Below are positions 1-5,443 of a stretch of DNA of 5,570 bases, piece by piece. The stretch covers positions 1 to 5,570 of the forward strand of contig JACZXM010000235.1 in the NCBI GenBank assembly GCA_022571615.1, read 5' to 3'. A program made the translations under genes and the position numbers. The DNA is from Acidobacteriota bacterium. GTDB lineage: Bacteria; Acidobacteriota; UBA890; WLXD01. The notes beneath the pieces were generated by a model. It was not told the DNA's origin, made no database searches, and was given only the letters and a program-made list of their open reading frames with translations. The stretch's first letter is position 1. Each line of letters opens with the position of its first letter.

Positions 1-48
1 TGCGCCCGGATCCCTCCTGCTGCGCCTTGCGCCGGTGAGCCCTACTCG
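1..48. other. Upstream flank before parS, possible tail of a preceding gene
   Basis: No complete gene is visible here. One + strand frame entering from the left edge ends at TGA 36-38 with only eleven residues in view (ending CALRR). In many bacteria the gene just before parA is rsmG (gidB), whose product often ends in a short basic tail, so this could be its last codons. Eleven residues are too few to identify it. The other two + frames also run through this stretch, so coding status is undecided. Confidence 0.2.
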
Positions 49-64
49 TGTTCCACGTGGAACG
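49..64. promoter_or_regulatory. parS: parS centromere site bound by ParB
   Basis: Positions 50-63 read GTTCCACGTGGAAC, a perfect 14-bp palindrome. With the flanking T at 49 it matches the bacterial parS consensus (TGTTtCACGTGaAACA) in the GC-rich version with C/G at the variable positions, as found in Pseudomonas. It lies 115 bases before parA in the same window as parB, the classic origin-proximal setting. ParB dimers bind it through their helix-turn-helix, load as CTP-dependent clamps and spread to neighbouring DNA. ParB bound here could also affect parA transcription, but that is inference. I found no second good match in the window. Confidence 0.93.
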
Positions 65-178
65 AACGTGGTTGCGCCCAGCGCGGGCGCCGAGCTGGCC
101 CTGGAGGCCGGGCGTGCGCACGCGTGGTAGCCTCGCTTCTCGGGGCGCCACATGGTCTGATCGGGACCGGGAGAATCG
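65..178 (+). promoter_or_regulatory. parA leader with ribosome binding site
   Basis: This 114-base stretch separates parS from parA and should hold the promoter of the partition operon. I cannot point to a convincing -35/-10 pair. A GGGAGA at 169-174 lies four bases before the ATG at 179 and is a plausible Shine-Dalgarno sequence. A perfect 12-bp palindrome, GCGTGCGCACGC, occupies 112-123 and has no assigned function. Confidence 0.45.
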
Positions 179-964
179 ATGAGTCGCGTGATCGCGGTCG
201 CCAACCAGAAAGGCGGTGTTGGCAAGACGACCACGGCAGTGAACCTCGCGGCATCGCTGGCAGCCGCTGATCTGCGCACGCTTCTGGTCGACATGGATCC
301 ACAGTGCAACGCCTCGAGCGGCTTGGGGCTGCGGTTGGAGGCAGGCGAGCCCAGCCTGTACGAAGTGCTAAGCGGCGAGATATCGCTCCAGGACACCGTG
401 CGGCCCGGATGCATGGAGGGCCTGTTCGTTGCGCCGGCCGTTCATGATCTGGTCGGGGCCGAGGTCGAGTTGGTTGGCGCCGAGAAACGGGCCGAACGAC
501 TCTGCGCGGCGCTGGTATCGGTGCGCACTGCCTATGATTTCACGATCATCGACTGTCCCCCGTCGCTTGGGCTGCTGACCCTGAATGCCCTGGCAGCGGC
601 CGACAGCGTGATCGTCCCGGTCCAGACCGAGTACCTGGCGCTGGAAGGCTTGAGCCGACTTCTCGGGACGCTCGGGCGAGTTCGCGACGGGCTCAACCCG
701 GTGCTCGAGATCGAAGGCATTCTGCTGACCATGGTGGACGAGCGGATGAACCTGACCCGCCAAGTAATCGCCGAAGTGCGCGAGCACTTCGGGGAGTTGG
801 TGTTCGAGACTCAGATCCCACGAAACGTCCGCCTTGGCGAGGCTCCGAGCTTCGGCAAGCCGATCATCTTGTATGATTTGCGTTCCAGCGGAGCGCAGGC
901 GTACCTGAAACTGATGCGCGAGGTCGTTAAGCATGGCAAGGAAAGCGCTGGGGCGGGGGCTTGA
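179..964 (+). CDS. parA: ParA/Soj chromosome-partitioning ATPase
   Basis: This 261-residue protein is a ParA-type ATPase of the P-loop MinD/ParA superfamily, close to the usual Soj length. ParA dimers bind ATP and nucleoid DNA non-specifically; ParB at parS triggers hydrolysis, and the resulting gradient moves replicated origins apart. The deviant Walker A motif KGGVGKTT is at residues 11-18, with the signature lysine K11 and catalytic-loop K16. The second ATP-binding element, LVDMDPQ, is at 36-42 (D38, D40). Walker B, IIDCPPS, is at 123-129 (D125). The C-terminal signature IPRNVRLGEAPSFGKP is at 213-228. Family members usually have glycine after DPQ; here residue 43 is cysteine. There is no N-terminal DNA-binding extension, so this is the small chromosomal type. 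The ATG at 179 puts the P-loop at the expected distance. The last ten or so codons overlap parB. Confidence 0.97.
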   Translation: MSRVIAVANQKGGVGKTTTAVNLAASLAAADLRTLLVDMDPQCNASSGLGLRLEAGEPSLYEVLSGEISLQDTVRPGCMEGLFVAPAVHDLVGAEVELVGAEKRAERLCAALVSVRTAYDFTIIDCPPSLGLLTLNALAAADSVIVPVQTEYLALEGLSRLLGTLGRVRDGLNPVLEIEGILLTMVDERMNLTRQVIAEVREHFGELVFETQIPRNVRLGEAPSFGKPIILYDLRSSGAQAYLKLMREVVKHGKESAGAGA

Positions 965-1811
965 CGCGCTGATTCCCAGTCGTGTGGCTACCGTGCCAGG
1001 TACCGGCCGCCCGGCGCTGGCGGAGATTCCCATCGAGCTCATCCGGCCCAATCCGCAACAGCCACGCGAGGCGTTTGACGAGGCCGCCATCGAATCAATT
1101 TCGGCTTCGTTGCGCCGGCACGGGATGCTACAGCCGGTTGTGGTGCGCAAGGTCGCCGGGGGATACGAGTTGATTGCCGGGGAGCGGCGCTGGCGCGGCG
1201 CCCAGCGAGCCGGGCTGGATCGCATCCCGGCCGTGGTTCGCGATGCCAGCCCACAGGAATCGCTCGAGCTGGCGCTGGTCGAGAACCTGCAGCGCGAGGA
1301 CCTCAATCCAATCGAGGAGGCCCACGCCTATCGCCAGCTGACGGAGGAGATGGGGTTGACGCAGGAGGAAGCGGCGCGGCGTGTCGGCAAGGATCGGTCC
1401 ACCGTCGCCAACTACTTGCGGCTACTGAAGTTGCCGCCGCAGGTGCAAGCGCTGGTGGTCGATGGAGCGCTGAGCATGGGGCACGCGCGCGCCCTGTTGG
1501 CGCTAGAAGAACCGGCCGTACAGGCGGACCTGGCAGCGTCGGTGGCGGCGGCGGGACTGTCGGTGCGCCAAACCGAAGCGCGGGTGCGAGCGGCCGGCCG
1601 GCCCCGGGCGCAGCGTAGCGCCGGCCGCCGCGACCCCGATGTCGTGGCCGCGGAGCAGAAGCTGACGCGTGCCCTCGGCGCGCCGGTGACCATTCGTGGC
1701 CAGGAGCGTGGGCGCCTGGAGATCCGGTTCGAGTCGCTGGACGAGTTGAACCGCTTGTATGACTTGCTCTTGGAGAAACGCGGGCTAGTGGCAACCAACA
1801 GGAGAGCGTGA
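933..1811 (+). CDS. parB: ParB/Spo0J partition protein, parS-binding CTPase clamp
   Basis: This 292-residue protein is a chromosomal ParB of usual length. It binds parS, uses CTP to close as a sliding clamp and stimulates ParA. Residues 1-15 (MARKALGRGLDALIP) are the conserved basic ParA-activating peptide, which supports the ATG at 933; GAGGT at 920-924 is a fitting ribosome binding site. The CTP-binding domain spans about residues 31-130, with GERRWRGAQ at 83-91 and ENLQREDLNP at 117-126. The helix-turn-helix that reads parS is near 142-168 (TQEEAARRVGKDRSTVANYL). A variable, Arg/Ala-rich linker spans about 205-232, followed by the C-terminal dimerisation domain (about 235-285). The box usually reads GERRxRA; here the alanine is glycine (G89), a mild change. 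The gene overlaps parA by 32 bases in another frame, suggesting coupled translation. Confidence 0.97.
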   Translation: MARKALGRGLDALIPSRVATVPGTGRPALAEIPIELIRPNPQQPREAFDEAAIESISASLRRHGMLQPVVVRKVAGGYELIAGERRWRGAQRAGLDRIPAVVRDASPQESLELALVENLQREDLNPIEEAHAYRQLTEEMGLTQEEAARRVGKDRSTVANYLRLLKLPPQVQALVVDGALSMGHARALLALEEPAVQADLAASVAAAGLSVRQTEARVRAAGRPRAQRSAGRRDPDVVAAEQKLTRALGAPVTIRGQERGRLEIRFESLDELNRLYDLLLEKRGLVATNRRA

Positions 1812-2251
1812 TGGAAGCGACGGACAACCTAGATGGACATCTTGGCGAGGGTACGGAGGTCGAAGGAACGCTGCGATTCGAGGGATCGGTCCGCATCGAT
1901 GGCAAGTTCAGCGGCAAGATCATCTCTCCGGCGACGCTGATCCTGGGCCCGAGCGCAGCGGTGGACGGAGAGCTTGAGGTCGCCCAACTAGCAGTTCATG
2001 GCGCGCTCAAGGGCACCGTGCACGCGCGCGACCGCATTACGATTCACAGCAGCGGAAAGGTCGAGGCCGACCTCAAAACACAGCGGCTGGTGATGGAGCC
2101 GGGAGCTTTCTTTCAGGGCCGCTGTGAGATGGAACGCGAGCAACCCCAACCAACGCAGCCCACACCCAAAGCGGGCAAGGTCACGGTGCCGGCAGGACCC
2201 GCGACGGCGGCTCCGACGAAGCTCCCGTCCGCGCCGACGAAGACGACGTAA
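1811..2251 (+). CDS. Bactofilin (polymer-forming cytoskeletal protein)
   Basis: This 146-residue protein belongs to the bactofilin family (DUF583). These proteins fold as a right-handed beta-helix and polymerise without nucleotide into filaments that position other proteins. The core spans about residues 12-107 and shows the regular Gly/Val repeat of the family: VEGTLRFEGSVRIDGKFSGKI at 17-37, VDGELEVAQLAVHGALKGTV at 51-70, then IHSSGKVEADL and a final MEPGAFFQGRCEM at 95-107. The tail from about 111 is rich in Pro, Thr, Lys and Ala and probably disordered, typical of bactofilin termini. The ATG at 1811 overlaps the parB stop (TGATG), with AGGAGA at 1800-1805 as ribosome binding site; GTG at 1808 would add one residue. 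Coupling to parAB recalls Myxococcus, where bactofilins scaffold ParABS components, so a role in origin positioning is a reasonable inference. Cell-shape or stalk functions are known alternatives. Confidence 0.93.
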   Translation: MEATDNLDGHLGEGTEVEGTLRFEGSVRIDGKFSGKIISPATLILGPSAAVDGELEVAQLAVHGALKGTVHARDRITIHSSGKVEADLKTQRLVMEPGAFFQGRCEMEREQPQPTQPTPKAGKVTVPAGPATAAPTKLPSAPTKTT

Positions 2252-2415
2252 AACACTGACAACAAAACAGATAGCTCGGACGGACAGGGAAAAACGGCGA
2301 GCCCGGCAGCTCGCGGCACGCACACCGCACGCGCCACGTATGCAGGCAATGACATGACGTCTCGTGGGCGTGCGGTAGGGTAGCGGCGCCGCGAGGCACA
2401 GGAGGGAGACAGGGC
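2252..2415. promoter_or_regulatory. Intergenic region between bactofilin and antiporter
   Basis: These 164 bases hold no credible gene. They begin with an A-rich stretch and then contain several symmetric elements: a 6-bp stem at 2297-2302/2309-2314, a 9-bp inverted repeat ACCGCACGC (2324-2332) with its complement at 2368-2376, and the palindrome GCGGCGCCGC at 2383-2392. A strong ribosome binding site for the antiporter, AGGAGGG, lies at 2400-2406. The size suggests that the antiporter has its own promoter, but I see no convincing -35/-10 boxes. There is no + strand T-tract after the stems, so a classical terminator for parAB is not evident. Confidence 0.5.
2290..2314 (-). terminator. Weak terminator-like hairpin, minus-strand orientation
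   Basis: A perfect 6-bp stem, GCGAGC (2297-2302) and GCTCGC (2309-2314) with a six-base loop, is flanked on its left by five A residues at 2290-2294. Read on the minus strand this is a short hairpin, two bases, then TTTTT, which resembles a Rho-independent terminator. No minus-strand gene enters from the right, so it may be chance or act against antisense transcription. Confidence 0.22.
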
Positions 2416-3693
2416 GTGGAGCATCGCGACATCACCGAACTCGTAATGCAGTTCGTACTGCAACTCGGTGTCATCATCCTGGTGGCCAAGGTCTTCGGCG
2501 AGCTGGTGGAACGGATCTTCAAGCAGCCCGGGGTGCTCGGCGAGCTCGCGGCCGGGATTCTGATCGGACCGTACGCGCTCGGCGGCATGATTCATGTTCC
2601 TGGCATCGACGGGGCGGTGTTCGCACTCCAGGGCGGCCAGTTGCCGGTCTCGGACGAGTTGTGGGCGATGGCCCAGGTCGGCGCCGTGGTCCTGCTGTTC
2701 ATGGCCGGCCTGGAGACCGACCTGCCCAGCTTTCTCAAGTACGCCGGTCCCGCGACGGTGATCGCGGTGGGCGGGGTGGTCATGCCGTTCGTGCTGGGCG
2801 TGGTCGCCACGGTGTGGATGGGATACGCGGATAGCTACATGAGCGGCCCCGCCCTGTTCGTGGGCGCGATCATGGTGGCGACCTCGGTCGGCATTACGGC
2901 GCGAGTGCTATCGGACATCAAGCACCTCGACACACCGGAAGGGGTAACCATTCTCGGGGCGGCGGTGGTGGACGACGTGGTCGGCATCATGGTGCTGGCG
3001 GTGGTGGTGGGGCTTGCTCGCACCGGCAGCTTCGACATGGCGTCAGCCGGGGTCACGTTCTTGAAAGCGGGCGGGTTCTACGTCGTGTTCATGGCGGTCG
3101 GACTGGCGCTCTCCAAGCACATAGCGAGCTTCCTGGACTGGTTCAAGGGACGCGGCGCCACCGTGGGGGTGGCCGCGTCGCTGGCCTTTCTGGCTGCCGC
3201 GGTGGCGGAGATGTTCGGACTGGCGATGATCATCGGCGCCTACGCCATGGGCCTGGTGCTGTCGGACACCAAGCTCAAGCACTACCTGGAGGAGAGGCTC
3301 GAAGGGGTCTACTATGTCCTGGTTCCGATCTTTTTCTGTGTTCTCGGCATGTTGGTCAACATCCCGGCAATGCGCGGCGCCCTGCTGTTCGGTGGGGTGC
3401 TCAGCTTGCTGGCGATCGTCTCCAAGGTCGTCGGCTGCGGGCTGCCGTCACTGCTGGTGGGATTCAACCAGCGCGGCGCGTGGCGCATCGGTGTTGGCAT
3501 GATGCCGCGCGGGGAAGTGGCGCTGATCATTGCCGGCGTCGGCATGGCCGAGGGACTCATCGACACCTCGATCTTCGGGGTGTCGATCCTGATGACCATC
3601 GTGACGACCATGCTGGCGCCGATGATTCTGGTGCCGGCTTTCCAAAAAGGGGGGTCGGGCCTACGGAGCCGTGATGAAGCGCCGGCAGGCTAA
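2416..3693 (+). CDS. CPA2-family cation:proton antiporter (Na+/H+ exchanger type)
   Basis: This 425-residue integral membrane protein is a monovalent cation:proton antiporter with a Na_H_Exchanger domain, about a dozen hydrophobic segments and no cytosolic TrkA-N domain, so it is nearer NapA-type proteins than full KefB/KefC. Visible family signatures are QPGVLGELAAGILIGP (37-52), LLFMAGLETD (93-102), TSVGITARVL (156-165, the broken helix at the ion site), GAAVVDDVVG (181-190), a lysine at K337 in a late helix, and MMPRGEVALIIAG (362-374). The paired aspartates D186-D187 correspond to the DD motif of electrogenic exchangers such as NapA and NhaA, suggesting two H+ per cation. Na+ is the likely cation, but K+ cannot be excluded. 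The start is GTG at 2416, set by AGGAGGG at 2400-2406; the first helix follows directly. The last 15 or so residues are a polar cytosolic tail. It lies between the partition and ATP synthase modules, and a shared role in proton-gradient management is only inferred. Confidence 0.93.
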   Translation: MEHRDITELVMQFVLQLGVIILVAKVFGELVERIFKQPGVLGELAAGILIGPYALGGMIHVPGIDGAVFALQGGQLPVSDELWAMAQVGAVVLLFMAGLETDLPSFLKYAGPATVIAVGGVVMPFVLGVVATVWMGYADSYMSGPALFVGAIMVATSVGITARVLSDIKHLDTPEGVTILGAAVVDDVVGIMVLAVVVGLARTGSFDMASAGVTFLKAGGFYVVFMAVGLALSKHIASFLDWFKGRGATVGVAASLAFLAAAVAEMFGLAMIIGAYAMGLVLSDTKLKHYLEERLEGVYYVLVPIFFCVLGMLVNIPAMRGALLFGGVLSLLAIVSKVVGCGLPSLLVGFNQRGAWRIGVGMMPRGEVALIIAGVGMAEGLIDTSIFGVSILMTIVTTMLAPMILVPAFQKGGSGLRSRDEAPAG

Positions 3694-3740
3694 ACTTGCC
3701 CGGGTGCGTGAACGGGAGACAACAGAGGAGTTCAAGACCA

Positions 3741-4118
3741 ATGCAGCAGGCGTATTCTTTCCTCGGCAACGAGGACTTCGTGGACATGATCCGCGACGCC
3801 TTTGCCCGGACGCTGGAGCAGCGCGGGTATCATCTACAGGTCACTGGCGCAGGTCCCGGTAGTCCCCACGTGTACGAGTACCGGCGCGAGCAAACCATTG
3901 TGGCGGTCACGGTCGATGACACCGCGGGCGAGAAATGGGAGGCGGAGCTTTCGGTCGAGACCGAGGGGCCGCGGGAGGAACTGGAAGCGATCGTCAGCGG
4001 TTCGGTCGCCGGGTTGCTTGCCGAGCTTTCTACACGGCTGCTAGAATCCGTCGTCGATGAGTCCTGTCGCTCCGCGGTAGCGAAGCAGCTCGGCCATGTT
4101 CTTGCCGAGATGGAGTGA
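3741..4118 (+). CDS. Hypothetical 125-residue soluble protein
   Basis: I do not recognise this protein. The ATG at 3741 is preferred because AGAGGAG at 3724-3730 lies ten bases upstream; a TTG at 3696 in the same frame would add 15 polar residues and lacks a good site. The 125 residues contain no signal peptide or membrane helix and are acidic overall. By eye the layout is an amphipathic helix (residues 9-28, EDFVDMIRDAFARTLEQRGY), strands about 31-36, 43-47, 51-58 and 66-73, then a long helical C-terminus from about 77, including VAGLLAELSTRLLESVVDE (89-107). One cysteine, C109, is present. This alpha-beta-helix plan suggests a small compact domain or an assembly partner, but no catalytic motif stands out. 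It follows the antiporter by 47 bases, so the two may be co-transcribed. Confidence 0.8.
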   Translation: MQQAYSFLGNEDFVDMIRDAFARTLEQRGYHLQVTGAGPGSPHVYEYRREQTIVAVTVDDTAGEKWEAELSVETEGPREELEAIVSGSVAGLLAELSTRLLESVVDESCRSAVAKQLGHVLAEME

Positions 4119-4268
4119 CACGCAAGCGGGCCGTTCACCGGATGGCCACTCGAGGGTATCAACCGTTCCTGGCCCACCTCCTTTTGCGCTCATGTTCTGC
4201 GACCGGCGCCAGTATCTCGCGCGGCAGATGTAGAGCGGGCAGCGTCTGAGGACGCGAACCGAATAGCG
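4119..4268. promoter_or_regulatory. Leader region before the ATP synthase genes
   Basis: These 150 bases contain no credible gene and probably hold the promoter of the atp operon, though I cannot name a sure -35/-10 pair. A perfect hairpin, GCGTC-TGAG-GACGC, occupies 4242-4255. The only Shine-Dalgarno-like bases before atpF' (GAGGA, 4248-4252) lie inside this hairpin and 16 bases from the ATG, so the first atp gene has a poor ribosome binding site. That could mean low or controlled initiation. Confidence 0.4.
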
Positions 4269-4721
4269 ATGGAAAACTTCCCGCACGCGCCGACGCTCGC
4301 CCTGGTGGCTGCGGCCGTGGTGACCCTGGTGTTTGTTCTCAACAAGTGGCTGTTCGGGCCGCTCAACGAGGCCCTTACCCGGCGGCAGCGTGAGATTGAC
4401 GAGGCCCGGGCGGCCTTCGAGTCGGCCCAGCAGGTGCAGGACGAGCGCCTGGCGCAGATCGAGATGCAGTTGGCCGAAGCCCGCAAGGACGCGTTCGCGC
4501 TGCGTGAGCAAGAGCTGGCTGCGGGCAAGGCGAAGAGGGACCGGGTGCTAGCCGAAGCCCGGGCCGACGCTGCCGAGCGCGTCGCGCGCGCCAAGGCCGA
4601 GCTTCAGGCCGAGATCGACAAGGCCAAAGCAGAGCTCGATCGGCAGGCCTCCGACCTGGCGCGTCGGGCGGCGGAGCGGCTGCTGGGACGCGTGGTTGCG
4701 TCCGGGCCGGAGGGTTCCTGA
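4269..4721 (+). CDS. atpF': F-type ATP synthase subunit b' (first b-type stator subunit)
   Basis: This 150-residue protein is an Fo b-type subunit, part of the peripheral stalk that holds F1 (alpha3beta3) still against rotation and anchors it to subunit a. One N-terminal membrane helix spans about residues 7-27, followed by the family's conserved junction NKWLFGPLNEALTRRQREID (25-44): the hydrophobic-to-basic transition with the GP/KP turn. The remainder, to about 137, is a long charged alpha-helix rich in Ala, Glu, Arg and Lys, as expected for the right-handed coiled coil, ending in ERLLGRVV as many b subunits do near the delta-binding end. Length is normal. The lack of a signal sequence and first place before a second, different b gene suggest the b' (atpX-like) role. 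Its stop overlaps the next start (TGATG), so the pair is probably made in balanced amounts. Which copy is called b or b' is partly convention. Confidence 0.92.
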   Translation: MENFPHAPTLALVAAAVVTLVFVLNKWLFGPLNEALTRRQREIDEARAAFESAQQVQDERLAQIEMQLAEARKDAFALREQELAAGKAKRDRVLAEARADAAERVARAKAELQAEIDKAKAELDRQASDLARRAAERLLGRVVASGPEGS

Positions 4722-5443
4722 TGCGGGGCGCGGCGGTGATCGTGGCGGTGCTGTTGTCGATTGGCGCCTCGACGGCGTGCGCGGGCAGGCTCGCCGTGGC
4801 CGCGGCGGCTCAAGAGGAGGCGGGGCAGCTCGAGCAACCCGCCGCCACCCCGGGGCACGAGGGGGCGGGGCAAGAGGCCGCCGGTAACGAAGCAGCGCAG
4901 GAGCACGAACCGGAAGAGCACGGACCGACGTGGAAGGAATACGCGTTCAAGTGGGCGAACTTCTTCATGTTGGTCGCGCTGTTGTACTGGCTTCTCGTGG
5001 TGCCGCCAACATTCGTGATCGAGAACTTCGATTTTCCGGGCCTCAAGGTGGTGCTGGCCGCCCGGGCGCAGGACATCGTGGCTGCGCGCTCGCTTGCGCA
5101 GGAGCAGCAACAGGATGCCGAGGAGCGACTGGCGGGTTCTGCAGACCGGCTGCAGAAGGTAGGGGACGAGATCGACGCGTTGTTGGCCGACGCTCGCGCC
5201 GCGGCGGAAACGGAGCGCCAACGGGTCGAGGCGGCGGCGGTGGAAGAGGCGGTGCGGATTCGCGAAGGCGCAGCCCGCGACCTGGACGCGCAGGTCACCC
5301 AAGCCCGTCACGACCTGCGCCGGCACGTCGCCGACCTGGTGGTGTCGATCGCCAGGGACCTGGTGAAGGGAAGTTTCTCGGAGCAGGACCAGCAACGTCT
5401 CGTGCACGAGTATCTGGACCGTCTCGGGAGCGCGGTCGGATGA
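4721..5443 (+). CDS. atpF: F-type ATP synthase subunit b with signal peptide and acidic spacer
   Basis: This 240-residue protein is the second b-type stator subunit, expected to pair with b' in a heterodimeric peripheral stalk. It is longer than a standard b (about 155-170) because of its N-terminus. Residues 1-21 look like a signal peptide (MRGAAVIVAVLLSIGASTAC), with possible AxA-type cleavage sites; C20 is not in a canonical lipobox. Residues 31-70 are a Glu/Ala/Gln/His-rich spacer, presumably outside the membrane. The membrane helix is about 78-94 (WANFFMLVALLYWLLVV). The conserved post-membrane basic segment appears only near 108-122 (LKVVLAARAQDIVAA), preceded by an unusual PPTFVIENFDFPG (95-107). 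Residues 120-215 are the charged coiled coil. The start at 4721 is set by GGAGGG at 4709-4714. Signal peptides on this subunit are, to my knowledge, known in Geobacter-like bacteria. Confidence 0.9.
   Translation: MRGAAVIVAVLLSIGASTACAGRLAVAAAAQEEAGQLEQPAATPGHEGAGQEAAGNEAAQEHEPEEHGPTWKEYAFKWANFFMLVALLYWLLVVPPTFVIENFDFPGLKVVLAARAQDIVAARSLAQEQQQDAEERLAGSADRLQKVGDEIDALLADARAAAETERQRVEAAAVEEAVRIREGAARDLDAQVTQARHDLRRHVADLVVSIARDLVKGSFSEQDQQRLVHEYLDRLGSAVG

Noticed and set aside
368..1306. A 312-codon minus-strand open frame across parA and parB
   Set aside because: It lies opposite two unmistakable genes, its translation has no recognisable motif, and long antisense frames are expected in GC-rich coding DNA.
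1303..1923. A 206-codon minus-strand frame opposite the parB end and bactofilin start
   Set aside because: It is Pro/Ser/Ala-rich, without motifs, and crosses the junction of two well-supported + strand genes.
3696..3740. Upstream TTG start for the unknown gene
   Set aside because: It lacks a good ribosome binding site, adds a polar Arg-rich stretch, and the ATG at 3741 has AGAGGAG at suitable spacing.
3866..3880. CACGTG core inside the unknown gene as a second parS
   Set aside because: Aligned on the core, only about 8 of 14 positions match the parS palindrome, and the flanks are not symmetric.
4184..4216. TTGCGC with a downstream AGTAT as a sigma70-type promoter for atp
   Set aside because: The -10 match is poor and the spacing does not fit well, so it cannot be told from chance.
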